A DNA stretch of 64,000 nt from Eumeta japonica (GCA_005406025.1 BGZK01001002.1:124001-188000), one strand, 5' to 3'. Positions 23,773 through 37,224 are shown, counted from the stretch's first letter. The notes: a model not told the origin generated them from the letters alone. Made by a program: numbers and translations.

Positions 23773-25006
23773 TACTTAAGAACTTTAGGACTAAAAAAAT
23801 TAAAAATAACAGCTTTTCGATGAAAGGATTACACTGATTTAAAGAAAAAAAAGGAAGGATAAAAGTTAAAATTGCTTTTACAGTCATAACTGTGCTAATT
23901 ATTCAATAACTAACCCATTTAAGTTGATACCAAACAGATAAATAATAAACCTAATCCAAATACTAGGAATGAAATAAAAAATGCAACATGATCGCTTTCT
24001 GGAGGGTTTTAAGTTTGGGAATGCTCGCCAACCATCGACGGCGTGGCGGTGTTGGTTTGCAGGTGCCTACCCTTCGAGGGCCCCGCAGGAAACTTTATTT
24101 TGACCTATTTTTTGTACCTAAATAGGTATTACATCTTTATTTTCTTGGCATTAACAAAGTAACAAAATTTATTAAGTAGATAGCTTTGTTAAAATTTTAT
24201 AGTAAATTTTTTATTATAGTTTTTTGCTTGAAGCTAGAGTATTATTCCAGCTTTATTTGTATCATGACAAAAGCAAATTTAAACAAATTTAGTCCAGGAA
24301 ATGTAAACTTCGCAAATACATTTAGGTATACTTTCAAATTGGTTTTATAAATAAAATTTATTTATATGAGTCTCAAAATAGTTTCCTATGTTTTTCAATT
24401 AAACAATTTCTATTGTAACAATGAAACTTGAAACCAATTTAACTAAGTTTAATTACATTCTTATAATTATTACGTTATTTTATCACCTTACAAATAAAGA
24501 TGTTTTGAACGTGAATTTTTGTAGGTCAATTAATCATAATTTAGTAAGAGTAAATAAACGTCTAATACATTTTTTTTTAATCTATTTCGTAATATTTTGT
24601 GTCACGTGTGTCGTGTCTTATAAATACAAAATTCTATTATACAAATTATAACCATTACAATAAATGTATATTGATCACGAAAAATATCTCTTTTAGAATA
24701 TTCTAATTCCTCGACAAAAACTAGGTAAGAAAAATAAAATCTAATTTCGACACTATAAAAAAGAAAAGAAAACATTTATTTAATTCATTCCGATTCATTA
24801 AAAAACACTTACTAACGGAATGCAGAATATACGAAAATTGAGCATAGAGTGGATATTGACATTTATAGATCATAATGTCAACTTGCGGTTTGTTAAAAAC
24901 ACGATTGCCCAAAAGAAGCAGTGTTATATTTGTGTTTGCCGAATAAGAGAACATACTAAACGGGATTAAGTATAGTGAAGGTTTTGTCGGAAAGTATCAT
25001 TTATAC

Positions 25007-25008
<2 letters not shown>
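23773..25008. other. AT-rich non-coding stretch
   Basis: No gene recognised. Confidence 0.5.

Positions 25009-25048
<40 letters not shown>
25009..25048. repeat. (TA)20 microsatellite
   Basis: Forty bases of uninterrupted TA. Confidence 0.95.
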
Positions 25049-25049
<1 letters not shown>

Positions 25050-25659
25050 TTAAAAAAATGAAAGCGCAATGGGCTATCATTTTTTTAATGATGTAACTTT
25101 GCTTGACGTCTTACGTACAAATAACAACGAATTGGACACTTTCTCACTCCGTCAAGCTCATACATATATGATTGAATTCAAGATATTTGGGATGGTATTT
25201 TTCTGGGTGGGGTTATTATAAAAGTTTAGTTAAACAGTGCCGTCAGTCATATTTTGACAATAACAAAAAAATAAAATGGAGAAAGTCGTGTCGTTTGTAC
25301 ACGGTCGTGGAGGTGTCTTCGACGTCCGCGGGTGGCGCTCACCGCGTCGATGCGCCGGTGCGGCGCTGGCGCTGTTAATCGTTACTGTCGTGAAGCGGTA
25401 CTTTCTCATATACCTCACGAGTGAATCGAGATAGCCGATTCACTTTTTTTAATGACAGAATTGTCTCAACAAGTACTCACGGAGTCACCATCATTAGCGT
25501 TCCTGGTAATTCATTCGATATTAAGAATATTTTTAGTCATTTGTTCGTACGGTTTTCATATCGGATTAGTAAGCTGATTCAAATCGGAAGTTTGAAGTAA
25601 ACCTTCTACCATGTCTCGGTGCCCTTAGAATGATGAGGTTTTATGCGAAACGGAAAGCT
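25049..25659. other. Non-coding stretch with a small GC-rich patch
   Basis: A GC-rich patch lies at about 25300-25380. No gene recognised. Confidence 0.45.
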
Positions 25660-26330
25660 TGAGGCAGTCCCTACAGTGTATTTACATTTAGTATACGGCC
25701 GCTCCCCATACGCGCCACAGACGTACTACGGCCGAGGAGGGTGTTCAATCGTGTCTGCGAGCGCCACCTCCGTCTACGCTCTAATTCGACAGGTTTTATC
25801 TATTGCGAAACCTCCAACTGCACGCGGTACATATTTAAACTATTAAAGTGTATCGGTCCTTGGCGGTTTAGAGAAGAACCATTTATGCGCGAATTGTGAA
25901 ATATAATTTGTATAGCTCACGAGGTATTATTGCACAGTACAGTAGTTAGCGGTGAGCACGCGTGTCGGCGCAGGCGGCGCGAGGACGGGCGGGGCGGAGG
26001 GGGACGACAGCGTGACTCCGCGCACGAGATCGTGGCTGTCTGTCAATGGCGATACCGAAGCCGTCGGTGGCGCGCTGAGCCATCCGACGCCGACACAACC
26101 TGCGCCAGCGAGGAATGCGCGGGCTCGGGCCGACGTGAACGTGACGCGAGTCGCTGTTACAAAATTTAAGCGTTTCGGAGCTGCGTCGACCGGACGGTCA
26201 GATCCGTCCGATCGGAATGGTGCTCGTACGCCCTCGTCCCGAATCTATGTCGGAGCGCTCCCAATTCAAAATGACCTTCACATATCCATCTGTCGCATAA
26301 AATCGTCGTCCGGGCTCAAAATGATCATTT
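25660..26330. promoter_or_regulatory. GC/CpG-rich island
   Basis: One of the larger islands of the gene-poor part, densest at 25950-26230. Open frames on the plus strand are Arg/Ala/Gly-rich, overlap in different frames and carry no motif, so I treat them as composition artefacts. It could hold a promoter or enhancer. Confidence 0.33.
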
Positions 26331-28079
26331 AGGTTTCTAATCAAATCCTTGCTTCACGGTTTTCGGCCGCCGTATGTGAGTTGTTTTGGGAGCGCGAATA
26401 GCGAAATCGAAATGATCTATTTAAGGCAGTGTTTTGATATTTTAGAACGTGCTATTATTGCTCAATAAATCGTAACTACTGTGTAGCTCGCTCCGTTTGT
26501 CTCGGGTTAACATTTAGTACGTTCACACAAATGATAAATTTGAACGTGCTTAACTTTTAAGTACATTTTTCTTCCAGAGAACGGAACCGAATAGCGATAA
26601 GAAAAATAATGTAGATATATTTCTCGGTCTAGATAAGAATTTACATCAATAATAAGGCATCCCTACCAAAAACAAGTCGTACTGAATAAATCAACATCGA
26701 AAAAATTAAAGATTAAACCGAAACCGAAAGTTCAGTGTCACATTGAAAATTAATCAAGTTAACTTATCAAAGGCATGTCCATACAGACGTGCGTGCGGCG
26801 TCCCATTTCCGCGTCCTCTGCACTCCTAAATACGATTGATTAATCGCATCAATTCGGTATCGTTATAAGACCTTTTTTCTCCGAACCAACGACTCGATTT
26901 TCCGATTCGCGAATCAATTAGCTCCGACGGCGGCTCACGTCGAACGGCTCCGGGCCCCGCGTAATGTCAATCTAAATTCGTACACGGACCAAACTAGTTC
27001 TAAACGTCAAGGTCGCCGTGTCGTTGTGATACATAACTGCGCTAATTTATTGCCAAATTTTCGTCTAAACGTATACGAGAATTCTATTAAACTTGGCCTG
27101 GACGATATTCGTGAGTTGTAGAGGTGCGAAAAAAAATTTTTTTTTTAATATGAATTTTTGATGGATCTGCATTCGTTGTAGATCGATTTTTAATGCGGCC
27201 TTAGATTTGAATTAAAGACGGCATTCGAAACTAATCTTACATTCAATACATAATAAATGAACGACAGACTCGAACGACAAGTGTGAATGTATGGAAAACG
27301 TCGAAGTATTTAATCGCTTGCCAAATAGATGACACGGATTTGCCGCTTTCATTGTTTATATTTATGTTGCGCAAGCGGATCTTGCTGTAATGTATGATAC
27401 GGATCTGCTGACGGACACGTTAGCGAATGTGCAAAAACACTAATGGATGCTGGAACTAAAAAAGGGCTAATTGTAAAAAAAGGAAGTAACAGACAAAAAA
27501 ATACACAATCCACTGAATTAATTTTTTCGTAGGCTTTTGCTAGTTCGACAAAAAAATGAAAATCGCCATTTTTTTTTTTTAATGAAAGCACTTATTTTAT
27601 ATAGACATTTTCTGTTCAATACATTTTAAAAAATCACAATTAGTATTTGGGTTTTTTTTTCACAACGCTAAAGTAGTAATTTTGAAGACAACTAAGACAA
27701 TCGTGTCTTTTATTACTATTTATATAATTTTTCTCCCTTTTCATAATTTAATCCTCTGCACAATGCCTCTGTTATTAAGTTCGGCTTAAAGCCGCCTTCG
27801 ACTATATTTTATACGACAGCTTTTCAAGTTTAATATACTCCGAGGTGAAGGACCGTCTAGAGTAGGAGCGATACGACAGCGGTACAATTTTTAATTATTT
27901 TGACTTAAAAATGAAAATCAAAATATTATCACAAAAAGCTTCAACCACGACCGGTGACATTTAAATGTTAAATAAAATTATTTCATTGAATCGCTACGAA
28001 TATATCGTTCTGCGGCGCAAGTGCACGAACGACTATCACCTGTCAGATTTTGAGAGAGAAATCTCGGCTACTCGAAGCC
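26331..28079. other. AT-rich non-coding stretch
   Basis: No gene. A moderately GC-rich patch lies at about 26780-27010. Confidence 0.5.
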
Positions 28080-28200
28080 CCAACAAAGTCCCGTGACGGC
28101 GGCGCGCGCGCCGGCGTCCGGCGTCCGGCGCGGCCGTACGTAGCGTCCGGCTGACTGCACGTCCGGCGCATTTAATTTCGCATGATATTACGAGCGCGAA
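28080..28200. promoter_or_regulatory. Small GC/CpG-rich island
   Basis: GC-rich, with GGCGTCC repeated in tandem around 28115-28130. Role inferred only. Confidence 0.22.
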
Positions 28201-31200
28201 GGCTTTTCGAGATAAGCGGTGCTTTTAAGCTTAATTATTACTTTTGGCATCTTGCACAAAATAGTGGGGCGTGGGATTACTACCAATTAAATTTCGATCA
28301 ATGTGGATGTAGTTTATATAAAGTAGCATATAATATATCGCAGAATTTATAAATCCAAACTCTCAACAGCGATTTATTCCAAAAAAATGTAATTATAGTA
28401 TAGAAAAACATTGAACAATGAATGAATTATTTAAGCGTCGGCCTAATAGAGAGATCTTTTTTCCTTAGAGTCAATTTGACGTTAAAACTTGCGTGGTTAT
28501 GATTTTAACAATTAAAATTATTACTTAAAAATGCTGAGAGTCGTTAAACAGTATCCAATGCGTTGGAGCGGCTGCTCTAATATGCATCGTCTTACCGGAG
28601 TCCCATCGATCTTATATCTATAACTTGTGGACTTCGTGTCAGATGCACCTTATTACTTTAGAATGCGTTGTCTCATTTGAGAGCGTGTTCTTAAACAAAA
28701 GTTTGTAACAGTGATTTGTTTATAATACATCGATAATCACATAAAAATGAAAATGCATAGAATTGTAGCTGTGAGTTCATCTGCATTTTTAAAAATCCAC
28801 ATGCGAAAAGAGAGTGGATTCCCTGAAACAATGGGTGGTAATCGATCACAGCCTCTCGCCAGCAGGTTTCATTACAATGTTTCTTTCAACTTTCAGATAC
28901 TATTCACTTCTGTAAATTTATTTGTGTTCTGTGCTATTGGTGTACTACTCTTCTGACAGACTAATGTGACAGTGTTTTGCTGAATCGTCTGAGAAAAAAA
29001 AAGATGAAAATTGATTTTCTGTTATAAAAATATTCGTGGTGTAAGTTTGAAATTCAACTCGTGTTTGTTTTAGTGTGTCTCGGGTCGTACTAACAGCTGG
29101 GTTATCGATTATTTAAAAAAATATAAAATTGAAGACAATACAGCTAGCAGAAAATAAAGTAGGAAGGATAAAAAAGATAAAGAAATAAGAATATATTGTA
29201 CATTTCAGCTATATGAATACAACTTTTAATGTTTATTTTTTCTAAATCCTTTTAAAACTATTCTCGTCTATGACAAATATTTTAATAGTTAATATCCTTT
29301 TAAATATATACAATGATAAAATACGAAAATAATCCTTTTTAAGCACAACTTCATAATAAATTAATACAAGAGATACAAACGTTTTTAAAATATGGCTCTA
29401 ACAGTAAAAATCACATTAGATTATAGTCTCACAGTATAAATATATGTAATATTATATTACAAATACATAATTAAAGTATAGTATAAAAAAAATATATTTT
29501 AGTATAAAATACTAATCGCGCGGACCTGTACCCCGTCTGGCCGGTTTTTATTTAGAACCGTACATAAGATTTTTCATCGACGCCTTTGACGATGTTAATT
29601 TATTAAATTTAAGAACTTCTTAAGTTTAATAAACATAAACTTAATATGCATACTTGAATGCTGTTTGATGTACAGAAATTACGTATAACTTTAGTTTTAT
29701 AAAAACAGGCATATTCGTGTAGATAATTGAATCAAGCACGTAGATTATACATTCAATAATCATACACATTCTCTATGTGAGACTGACTGCACCCGTATGT
29801 GCCCATACGGTGGGTGCGCACGCCGCCGCGCGACTGCACAAGTGCTCCATAGAGTATACCGCACTAAGGTCGTGTGATCAATTATTGCATTAGTGCATTA
29901 CGATCCCGCTCCACATGACTTTATTGTAATTTCATGGTCTTTATTCCATTGAAATTTGTAATAAATTACTTGTGCTATGGCAGAATAACTTTGTGCGCGT
30001 GCGTGCACGTATCCATAATTTTCTAGCCGAGGTAGTATCCATTAATTACGCGAGGCGATTTCGGCGATAAATCGACCCACCCTCTCTCCCTTGGTGAAAT
30101 TTCTTGAGAATTGGCTCGAGCTCTTCCCGATTCCCGGTTAATATCACGTGATATTTTTTTAAATGCGTATTTTTAGTTTAAATACCTTAATAAACTTTTA
30201 ATTGCGTTGGATTCATGGGAAAAAAAAAAACGTAATTCGCTTAATTTTTAATAGTGCGAGATTACTGGAACTAACATCTCCACATAATTTTCATTAAAAT
30301 CATCCGCTCTTTCAATGTCTTTGATTTAGCTATTCTAAAGTATTGTCGTTGCGCACACAGAAACACGGTAGCTTGATAAATATAGTGTAGGATTTAAGCA
30401 CATTTTAGTGGAAATATGTTAAATTTTAGTCAGTTTTCTTCCAATTTTGCAGTATTTTTTGTGAAAAAAACTTAGTATTAGGCTAGAATGACCCCCACGT
30501 AATATTGGAAGAAATTCGGTGCGATCTCCCCACCAACAGCATCACGTGATTAATGGACGCCATCAAAAAAAAATTACCGAATATTTATTTTATATAATAT
30601 AAATATGACAAACTACAATAATATATCTATGTTCAGTAGTATATAAAACAATTAATGGAAAATTATAAACCCTATCTAATTGAACTAAAGTCTATTAAAA
30701 TTATATAAGTAATTATTTCTTTATTAAAATTGAAACTGATTGAACGACAGTATGTACATCTATCAATTCGTCAATGAATTTGCCGACATCTTGAGCAGAA
30801 ATATTTTCTTATTAAGTATTAGCTCAACTTCGTGTGTAATCTTGAAATCTCCATTTTTATTTTACGAATTCTAAGCTTAAATGGAATCTGCAAATATAAA
30901 TAAGATATCGACTTATCCTCCTCGTAATTTAACGGCGATCCAGTCACGTGCTGGTGCCGTTAGAACTGATCGTATAACTATAAATTCATATTTAACATTA
31001 ATCGGTTCGATCTCAGTCACGTCCAATTTTCTGGAATCTAACATATGATTTGGATTAATACTACTCTCACAATTGATTTCACTGCATTAAATACATAAGT
31101 CCGTACTGATAAAGCACACTCAAGTGCGCATTACATTTTAAGAGTGGATAGAGCGAGGCAGAAAATAATATATGTCTCGCGTTCAGGTTATTTCTTGTGA

Positions 31201-31839
31201 TGGTGCATGATTAGAGGGTGGTTTATTAACACGGTCCATAGTGATTAAGTCGTAGGAAAGTGCTGAACAAAACGAATGTATTCTAGATAAGTCTAGTCGA
31301 CAACCAGAGCTGATGCTCCGAGCCGCAACGACAGCAGAGCTCGAGCCGTTTTATCCATTATTTATTTTCATTCATATACTTGCAGGCGGCGGTATCTCGG
31401 CGGCTGTGAGTGTTAAATTAGCTCCAGAAGACACTGTGTTCGATTCTGACCATGACTTAATTAACCTGTGACTTTTTTAACACAAACCAGATTAAGTGAT
31501 TCCCTTCGTGCCTTAGATGAGACATTCGGTCTCGGATGTCTCATCGTGTCGGCGACGACGCCCGTTAGCCGCTTCAAATCCGCGATGGGTTATCGTGCAA
31601 AGCTTAAGATCTAAACTTTCAATCCGAAACGAAAAGATTGTAGAAGGGTAGGTCTTTGTAGTGTGCGGGCGATAACATAACGTATCATTCACCGATAAAA
31701 ATGACTTATGGATTCCTCTACTCGTGTCGGTGATTCTCTGAGGAAAAGCAATGAATTCAGCGAGATCATGGGGTTATGGAGCCGCTATTAAAATTCCATA
31801 TTTAACATGGGCAATTCACAAATTACATCCATTATCCTC
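28201..31839. other. AT-rich non-coding stretch
   Basis: No gene recognised. A small bulged hairpin (GCACCC-GTATG pairing with CATAC-GGT-GGGTGC) lies at 29789..29817. Confidence 0.5.
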
Positions 31840-32110
31840 GATGGCTCTCTAGCGAAAGTTGATTCGAAGACGTACCCACCGTCGGCGGTTGCGCGGTAGC
31901 GCGGCTCGACGGCCGCGGGACGCACACAACATACGTCAATTGAAATCGTAAACAACGCGCCTCATTGAACACGTTCATTTGTGTAAGCTTTGATTGACAT
32001 CAAAACGTCTACACAATACCCTATACGTTGAATGCGCGACGTCGTGCTCCGGCACGAGCCGGCCGACGCGCGTGCTCGACTCCGGATTGTTTAAAGAGTC
32101 GGTGTTAGGT
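31840..32110. promoter_or_regulatory. GC/CpG-rich island
   Basis: GC-rich block in two parts (about 31860-31930 and 32035-32090). Role inferred from composition. Confidence 0.25.
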
Positions 32111-33062
32111 TTTGTTGGAAGAAATCCTCTATTAAAATACACTCAGAAATATAGAATTGAAAGCTTTTAATAAACAACTCATCCATATAGACGAATTAAA
32201 CTGGAACAAAAATATCACTCGCCGACAATGAATAAGAAAACATCTCGAGAGAACCCATATTTCGAACGTAGGTAAAAATTCACACCTGTGCCGTGTGAAA
32301 GCCCTTCCACGGCGATGGGCACGAGACCTAGCGTATTGGGTTCAATCTGGCCACCCCGTATTAGAAATGATGCTGAAGGCTTATATTGTGCATCTCTTTA
32401 AGTTTCTACAAGCCATTTAATATATACTGAAAAGCGGGAATTTCCTTTAAAAATAAGATAAAAAAATCAATAACGTAAAAATTTTGTAAAAAAAAGACGA
32501 GGATACGCAATGGCGTGTTCGGGATTTGTTCAAAGGGACTTTTCATAAAACTAAAATTATGGAAGTAAATCACACAAATTGTCCATTGCGTCAAATTGCA
32601 AAATATATAAGGTTTATCTCGATGGGGTTACGAGCTATTGTACCGATATGGATGGATGCACGGTGAACACTACATTCCAAACTTGGTTGCGGTTTTGTTA
32701 CTAAATTCAGCGCAGTCTTTACGTTATTTGTTTTAGGACTTCGAATAATCGCACTTGTTACTTTTTGAGTTTCATGTGTATAGATTAAGTTTTTATTATA
32801 ATAGAAAAAAAACCGATACAGGGTGAGACAACCTAAGTTAGTTAATGACGTTAAAATTAAGACTGAGTGAATGTGTGGTGAAATCAGCATTAACACAACA
32901 TTTGTGGTTTATAGTTACAAATGAAAAAAGTCCTTTAGTATTTTTATAAACTAAATAAAAAACGGACATTCGCAATACTTTCTGTTTTATCTAATGCGCT
33001 ATCTAAAATATAAAAAGAACAAAATTGTTCCCTATTGTAATAGTGTTGATTCTCTTTTAAGA
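32111..33062. other. AT-rich non-coding stretch
   Basis: No convincing gene. Contains a weak transposon-end-like sequence near 32838 that I could not pair convincingly. Confidence 0.45.
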
Positions 33063-33101
33063 TCCCGTTCTTAAGCCACATCAGGTGGCTTAAGAACGGG
33101 A
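33063..33101. repeat. Perfect 17-bp hairpin
   Basis: TCCCGTTCTTAAGCCAC (33063..33079) is the exact reverse complement of 33085..33101, with a 5-nt loop ATCAG. It lies about 70 bp outside the left end of the mariner relic. Confidence 0.9.
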
Positions 33102-33168
33102 CTTGTCAGGTGGGTTTAATGGATGTATTTTTGCAATTTAGAACACCTTTACAGATTGGTATATTCTA

Positions 33169-34370
33169 TAGATTCGGGAGAAAAGTTTTTACGTATTTTG
33201 TATACTTTATATATTAATTCAAGATTATTTTTCATCACATTTGATTTATATTTATTATAATATACATATACTAATATGTTCGATAATTTGTTTCCATTTT
33301 GTAAATAATGACATAATGCCATTGCTGTATAAATTTTGGGACTTCTGATCAAAAAACTGTGACAAGTAGTTTTGACAGTCCTTTCTTGATGTTAACCTAA
33401 CACTACTTAAAGAACTTTGGAGAGGCCGAATTGGGTGAAAATCTGAGGGTGCAAGGTCAGGTAATGGTGTATGCATTAACACATCCCAAACAAATTCTCT
33501 CAACATTTTCTGAACGGCTAAAGATGTGTAAATTCCTTTTTTGTTAGTCATTTCCGGCTGTTTTTTCTTTACTTCTTGATTGATCCTCATCAGCTGTTTG
33601 CGGTTGAAATCCAAATTGATTGTTTTGCCCGGCACGAAAAAATCATAGTGAATAATGCCCTTTCAATCGCACTGTACAGATAGCATCAACTTATATTATT
33701 AATTTGGGATTTATTATAGTCTGTCGAACTTGCTTGTCTTTTGATCATGATCTTTTCTATTCTTTTTCGCATGTACTTGTCTAGGTAATCCATTTTTCAT
33801 CATCAGTTATCAACCTTTTCAAAAACGGTTCGGTTTCATTACGTTTCAATCGCAAATGAGTACACAATTCATTAAATTAATAATATCGAGCTTTTTTGTA
33901 TATCCAGCTTTTGCCAAACGGGTCCAAACTATTTTATGTTCAATCCTCAGCTCTTCAGAAATGTCGTAAGAATCAATATGCCGATATTGCTCTATTTTTT
34001 CCAAAATGGCATCAACTTTATTCGTAACAAGTCGACCGGAGCGAAATTCATCTTTAACATCAAAATTACCGGATTGAAAACGCTTGAACCAGTTTTGTGC
34101 TATTCTTACCGACATTGCATTGGATTCATAAACGTCACTAATTTTTTGCTGATTGTGGCACATTTTTTCCTTTTTTGTAATAAAACTTTAAAATGTATCG
34201 AATCACTACGTTAGATTCACTCATTTTGGTGGACAAAAACAAGAGAAAAATGACGGGCCACCGTTTTTACTTGTTATTTTATTTTACATGTCATCTATTT
34301 AGTACAACCATAAAGGTTTTACTGCAACTTTTTATTTATAAAATATGAAAAAACTTTTTCTCCAACCAAA
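33169..34370 (-). mobile_element. Mariner transposon relic, about 1.2 kb
   Basis: Both ends resemble one another in inverted orientation: GGGAGAAAAGTTTTT near 33176 and, read on the minus strand, TTGGTTGGAGAAAAAGTTTT ending at 34370. A TA follows the right end. The size and the transposase inside fit the mariner family. The ends are imperfect and no intact transposase remains, so the copy is old and should be immobile by itself. Confidence 0.8.
33255..34163 (-). pseudogene. Mariner transposase pseudogene
   Basis: The first 90 or so codons read cleanly from the ATG at 34163 and show the mariner DNA-binding part (WFKRFQSGNFDVKDEFRSGR). After a gap in frame, LKRLITDDEKWIT near 33800 keeps the first catalytic Asp, followed directly by stops and frameshifts (about 33640-33790). 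The C-terminal part, 33255..33635, keeps PDLAPSDFH, which carries the third catalytic Asp. The usual second-Asp motif (HQDNARPH in the family) is missing: the sequence jumps from KKGI to YTSLAV. It would have cut and pasted its own DNA when active; now it is dead. Confidence 0.88.
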
Positions 34371-34560
34371 TATGTAACACACAGGTCTCGTCTAGGCGTT
34401 ACCGTTTATCGTTAAAACAAATCACAACTAATATCTACTCTGGAACCTACCCGCAAGAATTAAAAAAATATTATGTGGCAAAAATCTGGGATGCGGGGAC
34501 ATCCACTTCATACATTGCTGGCTACCATGATTTACTCTACCCTATATATGATAGAATATA

Positions 34561-34564
<4 letters not shown>

Positions 34565-34634
<70 letters not shown>
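34565..34634. repeat. (TA)35 microsatellite
   Basis: Seventy bases of uninterrupted TA. An open frame running through it (Ile-Tyr repeats) is an artefact. Confidence 0.95.
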
Positions 34635-34637
<3 letters not shown>

Positions 34638-34879
34638 AACTGTTGTGTTATGTCTTATTTCATATATTTTTTGTTATAACTATCATTTGTAGACAATTGA
34701 CAACCAGTTACAGGGCCGTCTTGGGCTATAAAGGCGCTCTCAGGCACACGGAGGCCAAATCCTAGGGCACACAGAGGCGGATCCCTCGGCCACACAGAAC
34801 CTTGGCCTTCCGATACACAAGAGTTTGGGATCCATTTAAAAAGCCAAATAGTACTTCATTGAAAATAGAACCTAATTTT

Positions 34880-35310
34880 ACGCGCATGTTGGACGACGAC
34901 GACGGCGTTCCGCGGCCCCGGGCCGTGCCCCGAGCGCCCTCACGGAAGAGACCGAAATGATCAGGTAATAAGATAAATAATCTATAATTACGTCTGCGCT
35001 CGTAGGTGCACGTTTGCACGGCGGCGGCTTTACACACCTAGTCGATTATGATGTCAGTTTAATTGATGAAAAATCTGGTGGTACCCACTTCGCCTACAAT
35101 CAAAAGCTAATTACAATTACGCGCGCTAAACAAACTTTCCCCGCGAACGCGCTCGAACAACGCAACAGCAACGAGTCGAAGACGTCGAGATACGAAGGGA
35201 GAGAGAGAGAGGTCAATTTATTTATAAATAACCGAAATAGTAGCCGCCGACGCCTAACAGGCCATCGGTCAGACGGCCGGCCGCGCGTTAAAGCCTTCGG
35301 TAACGAGACC
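34880..35310. promoter_or_regulatory. GC-richer island
   Basis: Two GC-rich parts (about 34890-34960 and 35240-35300) with a GA-rich run at 35200-35212. Role inferred. Confidence 0.25.
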
Positions 35311-36079
35311 CAGTAATGAGCTGGGTGTGAAAAGTGTTCAATATGGCCGCTCGTATGCGAGATTTGTTAGTGCAGCCTGTCGTGTTGATAAATCAATCCA
35401 TATAAATCATTAGCTTATCTGAATATTACCAAGTGTTTTTAATTTTCGTAGTACTCGTAAGATAAAACTCGCGGATAGTCTACAAATAAATAAACTATCT
35501 GTATTTTAATGATTGCCGGGTAGATTGTGATTAAGTGATATTTTATTGTGTATATTGATTTCGTTAATGGAACATCGAATTGATTTTTTTTATTAAGGGG
35601 TTGAATTGATCATGTATACGTTAAACTCGAGCGTACTTCTTTTCAAAATTTAATCACAGACAACTATGATCAATAATAATACTATTACAAACAATGCAAC
35701 ACTACTTCATTGTAATTGTTTTCAATAAATATTTTATGTATTATTGATTTTAATTCAAAAACACGTTTTGTGGGTACGATGTTAATTTACAAAATACAAT
35801 CGTAAAACTTCAAAATCATGACATTAGAAATAACAGTATTATTTAAATTATTTGCATATTATTCTTAACCATTTTTTTCATATTAAACATTGCCGAAAAT
35901 GTTGCGTTAAAGGAAAATAGCAATGGATCGACGACGAATTACACATTTCGATAATGATATGAGAATACTTAATTGACTTGCGGACGTTTGTTTTCCGACA
36001 ATAAGTTTTTGTTAAGATGTAACTTAGAAAAATATTACTTTAATAAATCTACCGATTATTAATAATTTATTAGCAAATA
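35311..36079. other. AT-rich non-coding stretch
   Basis: Nothing recognised. Confidence 0.5.
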
Positions 36080-36545
36080 CCTTCCCGCCCGTGGCTTCGC
36101 TCGTCTGAAATTCAGTTTGTCAAATAAAGTTTTTATCGTAACTCAATCCCCTCTCTCGCTCGCCGGTACACACCCTCTCTAGCCCCGCCCACACCTTATA
36201 TATTTTTCAATAAATTGAGCGTGATCATAACGTCGAATGTGGGTTTTTATTTATTTTTTCTTTTAAATTTTGCTGTTACTTCATATTGTGACGTCTATAG
36301 GCCTTCGATGGTAAATTTTTTTATATTTACCTTGTAGTTTCTCAGGCTAGATATTTAAACAAAAATATTTTTTTCATCTAATATCAGATTTTACTTAAAT
36401 AAAACCTTTATTCTACTCTAAGTCTAGCTGTATCTAATCGTGAAAATAGCATTAAAATTTGTTCAGTAATTTCAGAAACGTGCGCGAACAGACTGATAAA
36501 CAAAAAATAAAAATAGTTGTTTTCTCTTATATTACCTTTCTATTA
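36080..36545 (+). mobile_element. Relic of a common lepidopteran interspersed repeat
   Basis: It starts with CTTCCCGCCCGTGGCTTCGC. Near its end are words such as GTGAAAATAGCATTAAAATTTG followed by an ACAGACTGATAAAC-like tail. I recall a widespread moth repeat with the same beginning (CCCGTGGCTTCGCTCG) and end (AAAATCGCATCAAAATCCGT). The identity rests on memory; boundaries are approximate and there is no coding sequence. Confidence 0.45.
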
Positions 36546-36564
36546 TAACCCCTCCTTAATTTTT

Positions 36565-37224
36565 AGGGTTCCGTACCCCAAAAGGAAAAACGGAATCCTT
36601 ATAGGATTACTTTGTTGTACGTCCGTCTGTCTGTTTGTCAAGACACTTTCTCTCGGGAACGCGTGAAGGTATGCAGTTGAAATTAAAACCATATACTCAA
36701 GTCTATAGTCCCTTGAAGTTGTAACAATTTGAAACTTCTAAGTTAATGTGAAAAAAAAATAAGTCACTTTATGTCTCAAAAAACGTATATTTTGAAACTC
36801 TCAAGGGAATCAAGATTTATAAGTTATTTTCCGTTAACCTAGAACTATGAAATTTGGCAAGTACTACCGTTTTATACTACAACTATAGGAAAAAAATTTG
36901 AAAATCATACATTTATAATTGAATAATTAAAACTATAATCTTTATTTTTTAAAGTACATAATCAATCATCGAGGTTAAACAACGGTATGCACGGTCATAA
37001 TTGTATGGGCAACTAAATATTTTTGTAGATTTTTTTAAACTTTTACTAATTTGTACAGAAGAAAAATCTGAGTGTCGTATGTATATTTTTAATTATATCA
37101 CAAAAAAATCACAAAAAAACTCAGAAAAATCTGCGAGGCTCGATTCTTGAACTATTAATAATATGTACCTTCAAATTTGTACGGAACTCTCGGTGGACGA
37201 ATTCGACTTTCACTTGTCCGTTTT
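36565..37224 (+). mobile_element. AGGGTTCCGTAC-type dispersed element, about 660 bp
   Basis: AGGGTTCCGTAC (36565..36576) matches GTACGGAACTCT (37189..37200) as inverted repeats at 11 of 12 positions. A further conserved-looking end, CGGTGGACGAATTCGAC and onward, reaches about 37224. I recall this beginning, with GTCTGTCTGT a little inside it, as common in moth genomes. No transposase is encoded, so it looks non-autonomous. Confidence 0.6.

Noticed and set aside
28845..28870. Resemblance to the miR-2 family seed (ATCACAGCC)
   Set aside because: Similarity stops after the seed and no matching hairpin arm is present.
32330..32355. tRNA-like GGTTCAATCTGGCC word
   Set aside because: No cloverleaf, acceptor stem or anticodon arm can be built around it.
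32337..32838. Possible small DNA transposon with ends TTAGGTTGTCTCACCCTGTA (minus, at 32838) and a CAATCTGGCCACCCCGTA region
   Set aside because: The two ends match at only about half of the positions and no target duplication is clear.
34473..34679. Open frame encoding an Ile-Tyr repeat
   Set aside because: Translation of the TA microsatellite.
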